From the NCBI GenBank assembly GCA_017616655.1, contig JAFZXU010000042.1:1-64000 (forward strand): a stretch of 64,000 bases of DNA, given 5' to 3'. Shown here in pieces: positions 7,186 to 16,252 of the stretch (position 1 is its first letter; every line of letters starts with the position of its first letter). The notes below the pieces were generated by a model. That model did not search any database. It had not been told where the DNA came from and was given only the letters and a program-made list of their open reading frames with translations. The stretch comes from Bacteroidales bacterium. Its GTDB lineage: Bacteria > Bacteroidota > Bacteroidia > Bacteroidales > UBA932. A program made the position numbers and the translations under genes.

Positions 7186-9957
7186 ATGTCAGAAGGAACG
7201 ATCAGAATCAACAAGGTACTGAAGGACTTCAACATCGGAAGCGGAACCCTTCAGGAGTTTTTCCACAAGAAGAACATCGACATCGAAGTCAAGCCTACCA
7301 ACAAGATAAGCGAAGAGGTTTACGAGCTGGTGGCCAAGGAGTTCGGTAAGGAGCAGATACTCAAGGAGCAGTCCCGCAAGGTGGCCATCAAGGTAAAGGA
7401 GATTACCGAGATGGAGAGCCGCCACGCAGAGGCGAAGGAACCCGAGAAGGAGATCGTCATCAAGACCAACGTCCTGACCGCGAAGCCGGCCAAGGAGGCC
7501 AAGCCCTCAAAGGCCGAAGAACCCGTCAAGGCGAAAGAGCCCGTCAAGCCGGCAGAACCCGTCAAGGAGGCAGAGCCCGTCAAGGAGGCAGAGGCGCCTG
7601 TGGCCGAGAAGCCCAAGGCAGCAGAGCCTGTCAAGCCGGAACCCGTGGCTGAAGTCGTGAAGCCCGCCGAGCCGGTAAAGCCGGAGCCCGTAGCCGAAGC
7701 CGTGAAGCCCGCCGGGCCCGAGGTCAAGCCTGTGGAGAAGGTCGAGCCCAAGCCCGAGCGTCTGGAGCCCGAGCATATCGCCACCGAGGTGGAGAAGCTC
7801 GACGGTCCCAAGATTACCGGCAAGATCGACCTCTCCCAGTTCGAGAAGAAGCCCTCCCGCGACTCCAAGGAGAAGAAGGATAAGGGCAAGCGCGAACGCA
7901 TCAAGAAGGGCGGCAGCGCAAAGGTCGACGTGGAGAAGGCCGGCATCAATTTCGGCGAGAACAACAAGCCCCAGCGCAACGAAGGCGGAAAGGGCGCCAA
8001 GGGCGGCAAGGCGGCCAAGAAGGAGCGCTTCAAGGCCCTCCGCACCGAGATAAACGAGGATGAGATCCAAAAGCAGATAAAGGAGACCTACGCAAGGATG
8101 GTCGAGGGCAAGGGTAAGACCAAGACCTCGAAGCACCGCCGCGAGAAGCGCGAGGAGGTCTTCCAGAGGATGCAGGAGGAGCAGGAGCTCCAGGAGCTCA
8201 CCAACAAGGTGCTCAAGGTCACCGAATTCGTCACCGTCAACGAGCTGGCCATCCTGATGAACAACACCCCCGTGGTGAAGGTCATCGAGGCCTGCATGAA
8301 CCTCGGCCTGATGGTCTCCATCAACCAGAGGCTCGACGCGGAAGCGCTCGTCCTCGTCGCCGAGGAGTTCGGTTACGAGATCGAGTTCATCAAGCCCGAG
8401 GCTCAGGCAGCCATCGAGGAGAAGGAGGATTCCGAAGAGGATCTCGTACCCCGTCCGCCCATCGTCACCGTGATGGGTCACGTGGACCACGGCAAGACCT
8501 CGCTGCTCGACTACATCCGCAACACCAACGTCATCGCGGGCGAGGCCGGCGGCATCACCCAACATATCGGCGCCTACAGCGTGGTGCTTGAGGACGGAAG
8601 GCACATCACCTTCCTCGACACCCCGGGTCACGAGGCCTTCACGGCGATGCGTGCCCGCGGAGCGAAGGTCACCGACCTTGCCATCATCATCGTGGCGGCC
8701 GACGACGCCGTGATGCCCCAGACCATAGAGGCAATCAACCACGCGCAGGCGGCCGGCGTGCCTATGATCTTCGCCATCAACAAGATAGACAAGCCAGGAG
8801 CAAACCCTGAAAAGATCAAGGAACAGCTCGCCAACATGAACATCCTCGTGGAGGATTGGGGCGGCAAATACCAGTGCCAGGAAATCTCCGCGAAGAAGGG
8901 TCTCAACGTGGACCTGCTGCTCGAGAAGGTCCTTCTCGAGGCCGATATGCTCGACCTGAAGGCAAACCCCGACAAACTGGCTGTGGGAAGCATCATCGAG
9001 TCCTCCCTCGACAAGGGACGCGGCTATCTCGCCACCGTCCTGATCCAGGGCGGAACCCTCCACGTGGGAGATCCCATCGTGGCGGGATGCTACTCCGGAC
9101 GCGTCAAGGCGATGTTCAACGAGCGCGGCCAGAGGCTCAAGGAGGCCGGTCCTTCCACTCCTGTATCAGTCCTCGGACTCAGCGGAGCGCCCACCGCGGG
9201 CGACACCCTGAACGCCACCGAGAACGAGAAGGAGGCGCGCGACGTGGCCAACAAGCGCGAGCAACTCATCCGCATCCAGGGCATCAAGACCCAGACCCAC
9301 ATCACCCTCGAAGAGATCGGACGCCGTATCGCGCTCGGCAACTTCCAGGAGCTCAACATCATCGTCAAGGCCGACGTGGACGGTTCCATCGAGGCCCTCT
9401 CAGATTCCCTCATCAAACTCTCGACCGACGAATTCCACGTCAACGTCATCCACAAGGCGGTGGGTGCCATCTCCGAGTCCGACGTCATGCTGGCAGTCGC
9501 TTCGAACGCCATCATCATCGGTTTCCAGGTCCGCCCGATGCCTGCGGCGCGCAAGCTGGCGGAGAAGGAGTCCATCGAAATCCGCCTCTACTCCGTCATC
9601 TACGACGCCATCGAGGAGGTCAAGGACGGTATCGAGGGTATGCTCGCACCCGAGCAGAAGGAGGAGGTCACCGCAACCGCAGAGGTCCGCGAGACCTTCA
9701 AGATCTCGAAGGTCGGCACCATCGCCGGCTGTATGGTCAAGGAGGGCAAGCTGACACGAACCTCGAAGGTACGCGTCATCCGCGACGGCATCGTCATCCA
9801 CACCGGAAGCCTCGGTTCGCTCAAGCGTTTCAAGGACGACGTCAAGGAGGTTGCTGCAGGATTCGACTGCGGCTTGAACATCGAGAGTTACAACGATGTC
9901 CAGATAGGCGACGTCATCGAGGCGTTCCAGATTGTGGAAGTCAAGCGCAAACTCTAG
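7186..9957 (+). CDS. infB: Translation initiation factor IF-2
   Basis: IF-2 is the GTPase that brings initiator tRNA to the ribosome. The 923-residue protein begins with a small IF2_N domain (about 1-50), followed by a low-complexity Lys/Pro/Glu/Val-rich region (about 80-190) made of imperfect KPEPVAE and EPVKEAE units, and a charged stretch to about 330. The G domain starts near residue 428 with GHVDHGKTS, then DTPGHE (about 477) and NKID (about 530). Domains II to IV follow to the end ([10 protein letters not shown]). The start at 7186 is one base after the nusA stop. The variable N-terminal region is expected in this family. Confidence 0.97.
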   Translation: MSEGTIRINKVLKDFNIGSGTLQEFFHKKNIDIEVKPTNKISEEVYELVAKEFGKEQILKEQSRKVAIKVKEITEMESRHAEAKEPEKEIVIKTNVLTAKPAKEAKPSKAEEPVKAKEPVKPAEPVKEAEPVKEAEAPVAEKPKAAEPVKPEPVAEVVKPAEPVKPEPVAEAVKPAGPEVKPVEKVEPKPERLEPEHIATEVEKLDGPKITGKIDLSQFEKKPSRDSKEKKDKGKRERIKKGGSAKVDVEKAGINFGENNKPQRNEGGKGAKGGKAAKKERFKALRTEINEDEIQKQIKETYARMVEGKGKTKTSKHRREKREEVFQRMQEEQELQELTNKVLKVTEFVTVNELAILMNNTPVVKVIEACMNLGLMVSINQRLDAEALVLVAEEFGYEIEFIKPEAQAAIEEKEDSEEDLVPRPPIVTVMGHVDHGKTSLLDYIRNTNVIAGEAGGITQHIGAYSVVLEDGRHITFLDTPGHEAFTAMRARGAKVTDLAIIIVAADDAVMPQTIEAINHAQAAGVPMIFAINKIDKPGANPEKIKEQLANMNILVEDWGGKYQCQEISAKKGLNVDLLLEKVLLEADMLDLKANPDKLAVGSIIESSLDKGRGYLATVLIQGGTLHVGDPIVAGCYSGRVKAMFNERGQRLKEAGPSTPVSVLGLSGAPTAGDTLNATENEKEARDVANKREQLIRIQGIKTQTHITLEEIGRRIALGNFQELNIIVKADVDGSIEALSDSLIKLSTDEFHVNVIHKAVGAISESDVMLAVASNAIIIGFQVRPMPAARKLAEKESIEIRLYSVIYDAIEEVKDGIEGMLAPEQKEEVTATAEVRETFKISKVGTIAGCMVKEGKLTRTSKVRVIRDGIVIHTGSLGSLKRFKDDVKEVAAGFDCGLNIESYNDVQIGDVIEAFQIVEVKRKL

Positions 9958-9958
9958 T

Positions 9959-10636
9959 ATGCTGATAGTTCTGGAAGGGCTCGACGGAGCCGGAAAATCG
10001 ACGCAGCTCAAGATGCTGTCGGAATATATGGCGGCATGCGGGAAGGAGGTGGAGCATCTCCACTTCCCCCGCTATGACGCCCCCGTATTCGGCGGAATGA
10101 TAGCGGGTTACCTGCGCGGGGACTACGGCGCCATAGATGCCGTGCATCCGCAGATAGTGGCCCTTCTCTTCGCCGAGGACCGCCGCACTGCCGCTCCCAT
10201 GATCCGGGAGAAACTGGAGGCGGGCCGCTGCGTCATACTCGACCGCTACGTCTATTCCAACATAGCCTTCCAATGCTCCAAGGCCGCATCCGATGAGGAG
10301 GCCCGCGCCCTGCGCGACTGGATCCTCGACGTGGAGTACCGCCAGTTCGGCATTCCCGTGCCCGACCTGAATCTCTTCCTCGACGTCCCCATCTCCTTCG
10401 TGGACGACAAGCTCCGAAACGCCCGTGAAGGGAGCGACCGCGACTATCTCGAGGGGAAGAGCGACATCCACGAGGCAAGCATCGAGTTCCAGAAGCGCGT
10501 ACGCGCCATCTACCTGGAGCAGTGCGAGGCAGACCCGGGTTTCCGCCGTATAGACTGTTCGGGAAAGGACGACAGGATGCTCCCTGCAGAAGCCATTTTT
10601 GAAAGGATCAAGGCCCAAATCGACAGTTTGATATAA
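9959..10636 (+). CDS. tmk: Thymidylate kinase
   Basis: Tmk phosphorylates dTMP to dTDP. The 225-residue product has the Walker A loop GLDGAGKST (residues 7-15), the DRY motif in ILDRYVYSNIAFQ (about 95-105) and a LID-like segment ending in SDRDYLEG. The ATG at 9959 sits one base after the infB stop and gives MLIVLEGLDG, the expected N-terminus. It probably belongs to the rimP-infB transcript and is followed without a gap by the DoxX-like gene. Confidence 0.93.
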   Translation: MLIVLEGLDGAGKSTQLKMLSEYMAACGKEVEHLHFPRYDAPVFGGMIAGYLRGDYGAIDAVHPQIVALLFAEDRRTAAPMIREKLEAGRCVILDRYVYSNIAFQCSKAASDEEARALRDWILDVEYRQFGIPVPDLNLFLDVPISFVDDKLRNAREGSDRDYLEGKSDIHEASIEFQKRVRAIYLEQCEADPGFRRIDCSGKDDRMLPAEAIFERIKAQIDSLI

Positions 10637-11851
10637 ATGAGATCGCTCAACAACCTTCTCCGTCTCATTTTCGGAGTCACCTTCATCATTTCCGGATTCA
10701 CCAAACTTATCGACCCTGTCGGCACGGGGCTGGTGGTCAAGGAGTATTTCGCATTCATGCACCTGGGCTTCCTTACCCCCTACGCCACCCTCTTCGGACT
10801 GATAATGTCCACTTTGGAGGCAGTTACGGGCATCTGCGTCATCACAGGAGCCTTCCTTGCCATCTTTACCTTCATCGGGATGGTTATGATGGCCGCCTTC
10901 ACCCTGGTCACCGTTTACCTGGTTGCATTCAACCCCATCAGCGACTGCGGGTGCTTCGGCGAGGCAATCCACCTGACCAACTGGCAGAGCCTCTGCAAGA
11001 ACCTCGTGCTGCTTCCCATCAGCATCATCCTCTTCCTATGGAGCCGCAGGAGGCTGTACAACAAGCCGCTGTGGTTCGACTGCTTGGCAGTCGCAATCTT
11101 CACCTGCTGCATCTCGGCCATCGGCATAAGGGTATGGAGAAACATCCCGACCCTCGACTATACCGCCTACCGTGTCGGAACCGATTTGTCAGCATTGGCG
11201 AAGGGAGAAAGCACCGCCACCTTCGAGACCACCTTCATCTATGAGAAGGATGGCGTAAAGCAGAATTTCACCCTCGACAGCCTGCCCGACGACAGCTGGA
11301 CCTTCGTGGACTCCGTGACCGAGATGACCGGCGGCGACGCTGCTGAAGCGATGACCGACATAGCCCTGCGCGACGGCGAAGGCAACTACCGCAATGACAT
11401 CTTCTCGGAGGAGGGCGTCTTTGTGGCGGGAGTCGTCTGGGACAGCGCCTCGATGAGCGAGGAGCGGTGGGGCCGCCTGAGGGAGCTCTCGCAGCAGCTT
11501 GAGATCTTCGAGATGCCGCTATTCATCTTTTCCGACAGTTCAGAGGTTCCGGGTGACCTGGGCGAGCATCTTCTTACCGCCGACCGCAAGTCGCTGCTGA
11601 CGCTTATGCGCGACAACGGAGGAGCCGTCTATCTGAGCGACGGGGTAATCATCCGCAAATGGGCCTCCAGGCAGCTCTCAGGCCACAATGTGCTGCCCGT
11701 AATGGAGGAGGACGAAGATATGGTCCTGGTCGGCAGCACGTTGGAAAGGAAGCACTATCTGGTGCGCAACATCACCGCCATCGCCCTTCTGATAGCCTTC
11801 TATTTCATGTTGCACAACGCATTCGTAAAAAGGCGCCGCGAAAGCAAATGA
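10637..11851 (+). CDS. DoxX/MauE-like membrane protein, BT_3928 type
   Basis: The 404-residue protein has four hydrophobic helices in its first 165 residues, with the family FIISGFTKLIDP start and a CGCFGE motif (about residue 97) typical of MauE/DoxX-like proteins. A hydrophilic domain (about 170-375) follows, then one last membrane helix near the C-terminus. Bacteroidota homologues are annotated as BT_3928-family DoxX proteins; the function is unknown, though the Cys pair suggests thiol redox work in the envelope. The ATG touches the tmk stop (TAAATG), so translation is probably coupled. Confidence 0.75.
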   Translation: MRSLNNLLRLIFGVTFIISGFTKLIDPVGTGLVVKEYFAFMHLGFLTPYATLFGLIMSTLEAVTGICVITGAFLAIFTFIGMVMMAAFTLVTVYLVAFNPISDCGCFGEAIHLTNWQSLCKNLVLLPISIILFLWSRRRLYNKPLWFDCLAVAIFTCCISAIGIRVWRNIPTLDYTAYRVGTDLSALAKGESTATFETTFIYEKDGVKQNFTLDSLPDDSWTFVDSVTEMTGGDAAEAMTDIALRDGEGNYRNDIFSEEGVFVAGVVWDSASMSEERWGRLRELSQQLEIFEMPLFIFSDSSEVPGDLGEHLLTADRKSLLTLMRDNGGAVYLSDGVIIRKWASRQLSGHNVLPVMEEDEDMVLVGSTLERKHYLVRNITAIALLIAFYFMLHNAFVKRRRESK

Positions 11852-11853
11852 TA

Positions 11854-11885
11854 TTTGGGGACTATTTCCTTTATCATTATATTTG
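11854..11885 (+). promoter_or_regulatory. Promoter of the rubrerythrin gene
   Basis: TTTG at 11854-11857, a 20-base spacer and TATATTTG at 11878-11885 match the Bacteroidota promoter. The leader to the ATG at 11925 would be about 33 bases. The -33 box begins just after the stop of the preceding gene. Confidence 0.8.
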
Positions 11886-11924
11886 CAAGGATAACGAACA
11901 ACCAACAAATAAATACTGAACAAT

Positions 11925-12482
11925 ATGGCAAAGAAATGGATCTGCACCGTTTGTGGCTATGTCCACGAAGGTCCCGAGGCTCCCGAGCGCTGCCCGCTCT
12001 GCAAAGCTCCCCAGTCTAAATTCAAAGAGGTCGTCGAGAATGGCGGCGGTCCCCTCCAGTTCGTAACCGAGCACAAGCTCGGAGTTGCAAAGGGCTGCGA
12101 CCCCGAGGTCTGGGACGGTCTCCAGAAGCATTACGCAGGTGAATGCAACGAAGTAGGCATGTATCTGGCCATGAGCCGCCAGGCCGACCGCGAGGGCTAT
12201 CCCGAAGTGGCTGAAGCCTTCAAGCGCTACGCTTTCGAAGAGGCCGAGCACGCTGCCAAGATCGCTGAACTCCTCGGCGAAATCGTCTGGGACACCAAGA
12301 CCAACCTCAAGAAGAGGATGGAGGCCGAGGCAGGCGCATGCGAAGGCAAGATGGCTATCGCCGCAAGGGCTAAGGAACTCAACTACGACGCCATCCACGA
12401 CACCGTCCACGAGATGGCAAAGGACGAGGCCCGTCACGGACAGGGCTTCGAGGGGCTCTACAACAGGTTCTTCAAGAAGTAA
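11925..12482 (+). CDS. Rubrerythrin with N-terminal rubredoxin domain
   Basis: Rubrerythrins reduce hydrogen peroxide in anaerobes. The 185-residue protein has an N-terminal rubredoxin-like iron site (Cys 7, 10, 23 and 26) followed by a ferritin-like diiron four-helix domain (about 60-185) with the EEAEHA and KDEARHG metal motifs. The domain order is reversed relative to classical rubrerythrin, as in the reverse rubrerythrins of anaerobes. It has its own strong promoter, and its codons look highly adapted, consistent with high expression. It indicates an anaerobic or microaerophilic lifestyle. Confidence 0.92.
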   Translation: MAKKWICTVCGYVHEGPEAPERCPLCKAPQSKFKEVVENGGGPLQFVTEHKLGVAKGCDPEVWDGLQKHYAGECNEVGMYLAMSRQADREGYPEVAEAFKRYAFEEAEHAAKIAELLGEIVWDTKTNLKKRMEAEAGACEGKMAIAARAKELNYDAIHDTVHEMAKDEARHGQGFEGLYNRFFKK

Positions 12483-12485
12483 CCG

Positions 12486-13661
12486 CTATTCGACCAGCCC
12501 TACGGCCTTGTTCCAGGCCAGGGTCCTGTAGAAAGCATTCAGCTTTTCATATTCGGGATACGGCAGATAGACGCCGAATCCCGAATATTTGTTTATGTCT
12601 ATGCTGAGGAAAGTCGGGGTCGCCGCCTTGTAAACCGTGCAGGCTGAGAGGGCGCTCTGGAATGCCGAATACTCGCTTGAGCCGGCAACCCGGGAGATTA
12701 TGTCGTCGAGGTCATAGGACCAGTGTACGCGGCAGCGGTCGTACCACTGCAGCCGGTTGCGGTTGATCGCGGCGATCTCGCTCCGGTGGTTTGACACTAT
12801 CCGGGAGGTCACCTGCATCAGGTCGCCGAGCGCGGAGGTGTTGACCACGGTAACCGTAGCTCCGCCGTGCTGGGAGTTGTAATAGTCGTAGTACTCGGAG
12901 GCGATGGCGGTGCATGCCGCGGCCTTGTCGGGATTCTGGAGGAGCTCCTCCATCATAATATAATAAGGGAAGCCCTTCGCCATTATCTCGGTGGGGGAAA
13001 CCACCAGGTAGTCGCACTTGTTGCGCAGCTCGCAGGCCACCTCCACTTCGCCCATCAGGCAGGAGTCGAAGATGATGACATCGTATTTGAAGGGAAGGGC
13101 CGCCGCAAGGTCGGGAATCTCTATCTCCTCCTCCGAGCCGTAGTCATGCCCGAAGGTGCGGCGCTCCACGCCGGTTGCTCCGCGTGCGCGGAGGTCGGAA
13201 TCCCCGTACCATAGCTTGTCATAATAACCGGTGGGAAGGAATCCCGTGGAGTGGGACCACATCACCAGGTTGTGATGGTCGGCGGGGCATATCGCCTCGG
13301 CGTCGGCTATCACTTGCCTGAGGGTGGAGACCGATGCGGAGTTCTGGTCGGCGGGATAGCTGTAGAGCACCAGTTCCTTGATGACTCCGCTGGAGGTCTT
13401 GGATATCTTCATCAGGACGGGAGCCGCATCGGGAACATGATAATAGACCAGCAGGATGTCGGCATCGGCCTTATCCTCCGGGATGTAGCCGGAACGGAGC
13501 TGCGAAAGGCAGTCGGGCCCGTAATACTCAAGGCTGTTATTCCCCGCCAGATAGATCAGGACGGAGGTAGTCTCACGGCGCGGCTTAGGTCCGCAGGAGA
13601 CTGCGGAGAGCACCATCGGGACCAGCGCCAGAAGCCATATCAGCCTTTTCATGAGTTTCAT
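12486..13661 (-). CDS. Clostripain-like (C11) cysteine peptidase, lipoprotein
   Basis: The 391-residue product starts with a signal sequence ending in a lipobox-like VLSAVSC, so it is probably anchored in the envelope. The C11 catalytic His is in VMWSHSTGF (about residue 135) and the Cys in IIFDSCLMGEVEVA (about 200). Family members cleave after Arg or Lys and many mature by self-cleavage. I start at 13661 (MKLMKRL); 13652 is an alternative. A -7-like box at 13668-13675 lies only 6 bases before this ATG. The gene converges with the rubrerythrin gene and diverges from the M49 peptidase gene. Confidence 0.82.
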   Translation of the reverse strand: MKLMKRLIWLLALVPMVLSAVSCGPKPRRETTSVLIYLAGNNSLEYYGPDCLSQLRSGYIPEDKADADILLVYYHVPDAAPVLMKISKTSSGVIKELVLYSYPADQNSASVSTLRQVIADAEAICPADHHNLVMWSHSTGFLPTGYYDKLWYGDSDLRARGATGVERRTFGHDYGSEEEIEIPDLAAALPFKYDVIIFDSCLMGEVEVACELRNKCDYLVVSPTEIMAKGFPYYIMMEELLQNPDKAAACTAIASEYYDYYNSQHGGATVTVVNTSALGDLMQVTSRIVSNHRSEIAAINRNRLQWYDRCRVHWSYDLDDIISRVAGSSEYSAFQSALSACTVYKAATPTFLSIDINKYSGFGVYLPYPEYEKLNAFYRTLAWNKAVGLVE

Positions 13662-13696
13662 AATCAACAAAGGTAAGATTATTTCCTTAATAGTTG

Positions 13697-13704
13697 TACA
13701 TTTG
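13697..13704 (+). promoter_or_regulatory. Putative -7 box for the M49 peptidase gene
   Basis: TACATTTG matches TAnnTTTG and lies 18 bases before the ATG at 13723. No convincing TTTG stands 19-21 bases upstream. Confidence 0.45.
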
Positions 13705-13722
13705 TACATAAATCAAACCAAT

Positions 13723-15726
13723 ATGAGAATCTTGAAAAGAATGATGATTTTAGCGGGCCTGGGACTTACCTTGACGGCCTGCACCGAAAAGGAGAAAGAG
13801 GCGGAATTCGCCTACTGCATCGACCAGTTCGCCGACATCCAGGTACTCCGGTACCGGATTCCGGGATGGGATGATCTTTCGCTGCAGCAGAAGGAATACA
13901 TCTACCACCTGAGCGAGGCGGCAAAGGCGGGCCGCGACATCACCTGGGACCAGAACTTCAAATACAACCTCAGGATCCGCCATCTGCTCGAGGATATTTT
14001 CGAAAAGTATGACGGGGAACGCGCAGGCGAAGAGTGGGATAATTTCCTCGTCTATGCCAAGAGGGTCTTTTTCAGCAACGGAATCCATCACCACTATGCA
14101 GATTCAAAGATTCTGCCCGGGTGCTCGAAAGAGTATTTCCAGGCTCTTGCGGATGCCGTGGAAACAGATCCCGAAGAGTCGAAGATTCTCCTTCATATAA
14201 TATACGACCCCGACCTCTACGCAACCAAGCGCTACCAGGGCAACGACAAGGACATCGTGAAGGAGTCCGCTGTCAATTTCTATGAGGGTGGTTTGACGGC
14301 CGCCGAGGTCAACGCATTCTACGGCAAGATGGAGGCGGCGGCAGACGAGCATCCGGTAGCCTTCGGCCTCAACAGCAGGCTCGTCAAGAAGAACGGCAGG
14401 ATTTACGAGGAGACCTACAAGGTGGACGGAGTCTATTCCGACGCCATCAAGGTCATAATCGCGCACCTCGAAAAGGCGCGCGAAGTGGCCGAGAACGACC
14501 TGCAGAAGAAGTATATCTCCGAGCTTATCGAGTATTACACCACCGGCGACCTGAAGATGTGGGACCAGTACAATATCTCCTGGGTGGCTGACACCGACTC
14601 CGACGTGGACTTCGTGAACGGCTTCGTGGAGGATTACGGCGACCCTCTCGGCCGCAAGGCGCACTATGAGGGAATCGTCGACTACCGCGACAGGGAGGCA
14701 TCCCGCCGCACCGAGATCATCAGCTCCAACGCCCAGTGGTTCGAGGACAACTCCCCCGTCGATCCCCGTTTCAAGAAGGAGGAGGTCAAGGGCGTTTCCG
14801 CCAAGGTCATCAACGTGGCGGTCATTGCCGGCGACGATTATCCCGCTACGGCAATCGGCATAAACCTCCCCAATTCCAGCTGGATACGCAAAGAATACGG
14901 TTCAAAGTCGGTGACCATAGCCAACATCACCGATGCTTATGCAAAGGCGAAGGAGCAGGCTCCGAAGAGCATCCTCACCGAATTCGCGTGGGACGAGAAG
15001 GAAATCGAGCTCTGCAAGAAGTACGGCACCGTCACCGACGACCTGCACACCGACCTTCACGAGTGCCTCGGACACGGTTCGGGACAGCTGCTGCCCGGCG
15101 TTCCCGCCAACTCTCTCAAGGAGTTCTCATCGACCCTGGAGGAGGCCCGCGCAGACCTTTTCGCCCTCTATTATCTGGCCGATCCCAAACTGGTGGAGCT
15201 CGGACTGCTTAAAGACAAGGAGGCATACAAGGCCGAGTACATCTCATATATACGCAACGGTCTCTTCACCCAGTTCACCCGCATCGAGCCCGGCCAGAAG
15301 AATACCGAGGCGCACATGCAGAACCGCAAACTGATTGCCGACTGGTGCTACGACCACGGCAAGGCGGAGAATGTCATCGAAAAGAGGGTCCGCGACGGAA
15401 AGACCTATTTCGTGATAAACGACTATAAACGTTTACGCGAGCTTTTCGGCGAGTTGCTGAAGGAGGTTCAGAGGATCAAGTCCGAAGGTGATTTCGAGGC
15501 CGGAAAGGCGCTGGTCGAGAAGTATGCGATAGATATCGACCCTGAACTTCACCGCGAGGTTCTCGAGCGATACGCAGCCCTCGAGCTTAAGCCTTACAGC
15601 GGTTTCGTGAATCCGGATATAGTGCCCGTTGAGAAGGACGGCAAGATCGTCGACTACGAAATCGTTTACAACGACGACTTCCTCAAACAACAGCTCGACT
15701 ACGGCAAGAAGTATAAGACTTTATAG
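13723..15726 (+). CDS. Dipeptidyl-peptidase III family (M49) zinc peptidase, lipoprotein
   Basis: The enzyme removes N-terminal dipeptides from oligopeptides. The 667-residue product begins with a lipoprotein signal (LGLTLTACTEKE), placing it at the envelope. The M49 zinc signature HECLGH is at about 446-451, and the second motif EEARAD at about 474 supplies the third zinc ligand. The family is best known from eukaryotes but is common in Bacteroidota. The start at 13723 gives the signal peptide; the longer reading would begin upstream of the promoter box. Structured element B begins 4 bases after its stop codon. Confidence 0.9.
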   Translation: MRILKRMMILAGLGLTLTACTEKEKEAEFAYCIDQFADIQVLRYRIPGWDDLSLQQKEYIYHLSEAAKAGRDITWDQNFKYNLRIRHLLEDIFEKYDGERAGEEWDNFLVYAKRVFFSNGIHHHYADSKILPGCSKEYFQALADAVETDPEESKILLHIIYDPDLYATKRYQGNDKDIVKESAVNFYEGGLTAAEVNAFYGKMEAAADEHPVAFGLNSRLVKKNGRIYEETYKVDGVYSDAIKVIIAHLEKAREVAENDLQKKYISELIEYYTTGDLKMWDQYNISWVADTDSDVDFVNGFVEDYGDPLGRKAHYEGIVDYRDREASRRTEIISSNAQWFEDNSPVDPRFKKEEVKGVSAKVINVAVIAGDDYPATAIGINLPNSSWIRKEYGSKSVTIANITDAYAKAKEQAPKSILTEFAWDEKEIELCKKYGTVTDDLHTDLHECLGHGSGQLLPGVPANSLKEFSSTLEEARADLFALYYLADPKLVELGLLKDKEAYKAEYISYIRNGLFTQFTRIEPGQKNTEAHMQNRKLIADWCYDHGKAENVIEKRVRDGKTYFVINDYKRLRELFGELLKEVQRIKSEGDFEAGKALVEKYAIDIDPELHREVLERYAALELKPYSGFVNPDIVPVEKDGKIVDYEIVYNDDFLKQQLDYGKKYKTL

Positions 15727-15730
15727 AAAA

Positions 15731-15885
15731 GCGACAGTTGCCTCTGCTCCGGGCAGTATATCCTGGAAACCTCCGCTTCGCTCCGTCCCTCCCACGGCAT
15801 GCCGTGGGCCCCTCCCGTTCACGTGGCCACGGGCGGCCACGGTTTCCAGAACATACTGCCACTCCGCAATAACGGCAACTGTCGC
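15731..15885. repeat. Structured intergenic element, copy B
   Basis: Same architecture as the element at 5151-5297. The outer helix is a perfect 12-base inverted repeat, 15731-15742 (GCGACAGTTGCC) with 15874-15885. The second helix pairs GGCAGTAT (15752-15759) with ATACTGCC (15853-15860). A 3x3 internal loop (ATC/AAC) precedes the third helix, CTGGAAACC (15763-15771) with GGTTTCCAG (15841-15849). The core has a CCCACGGC-AT-GCCGTGGG hairpin and a CCCGT/ACGGG hairpin. The loop string TGCTCCGGG and the core pieces TCCGCTTCGCTCC and GTGGGCCCCTCCCGTTCA are shared with copy A. No coding potential is evident. Confidence 0.75.
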
Positions 15886-15890
15886 ATAAA

Positions 15891-15906
15891 GGCCGCTGCA
15901 GCGGCC
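15891..15906. repeat. Perfect 16-base palindrome
   Basis: GGCCGCTGCAGCGGCC reads the same on both strands and begins 5 bases after the end of structured element B. It could form a hairpin in a transcript from either side. It lacks a T tract, so it is not a complete terminator by itself. Confidence 0.6.
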
Positions 15907-15921
15907 CCTCACTTCCTCCAG

Positions 15922-15961
15922 AAAAAAAACCGCAGGCCTAATGGTCTGCGGCTCTTTTTTT
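15922..15961. terminator. Bidirectional intrinsic terminator
   Basis: CCGCAG at 15930-15935 pairs with CTGCGG at 15946-15951. Eight A residues precede the hairpin (a T tract for minus-strand transcripts) and seven T residues follow at 15955-15961. It would end the histone-like gene on the minus strand and any readthrough from the M49 peptidase gene on the plus strand. Confidence 0.85.
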
Positions 15962-15974
15962 CTGGAGGCTGGAA

Positions 15975-16148
15975 TTATTTAGCAGCTTCTACAGATGCCT
16001 TGCGGAAATCCTTCATCAGTTTGCTGATGTTGAGAGCGGCCTTGCGAGCACGGGTGCCGGCAGCCTTGTTGCCCTTAACCAACTGAGCCTCAGCATTTTT
16101 CTGGAAGAGAGCGATCTCAGCGTTGATTGCGTCTACGAGTTTCTTCAT
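15975..16148 (-). CDS. Histone H1-like (Hc1-type) DNA-binding protein
   Basis: A 57-residue, Lys/Ala-rich protein starting MKKLVDAINAEI and ending ASVEAAK. The central segment NKAAGTRARKAAL and the following SKLMKDFRK match the short histone H1-like proteins of Bacteroidetes, thought to bind DNA as part of the nucleoid. The gene has a textbook promoter upstream, its own terminator 24 bases after the stop, and no neighbours in the same transcript, which fits a highly expressed single gene. Confidence 0.85.
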   Translation of the reverse strand: MKKLVDAINAEIALFQKNAEAQLVKGNKAAGTRARKAALNISKLMKDFRKASVEAAK

Positions 16149-16201
16149 AATGGTTAGATTTATTAGTAGGATAAAAAAGTTGCTTTGGTTTTTCGCAGTA
16201 T

Positions 16202-16232
16202 CAAAGATACTTATAATTATTTAATAAACAAA
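16202..16232 (-). promoter_or_regulatory. Promoter of the histone-like gene
   Basis: On the minus strand TTTG (16229-16232), a 19-base AT-rich spacer and TATCTTTG (16202-16209) match the Bacteroidota consensus exactly. The leader to the ATG at 16148 would be about 50 bases. Confidence 0.85.
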
Positions 16233-16252
16233 AATTTATAGCATTTTTTCAA

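Noticed and set aside
7560-7750. Direct repeats in infB that might look like a small repeat array or CRISPR
   Set aside because: Units are in frame, imperfect and encode the Lys/Pro/Glu linker of IF-2; there are no spacers of uniform length.
7507-9063. 518-codon minus-strand frame over infB
   Set aside because: Leu/Val/His-rich shadow of the Lys/Glu-rich infB sequence; no start context or domains.
15731-15885. Integron attC site
   Set aside because: It is a long imperfect palindrome just after a stop codon, but the RYYYAAC/GTTRRRY core sites are absent, there is no integrase or cassette array, and the neighbours are ordinary chromosomal genes.
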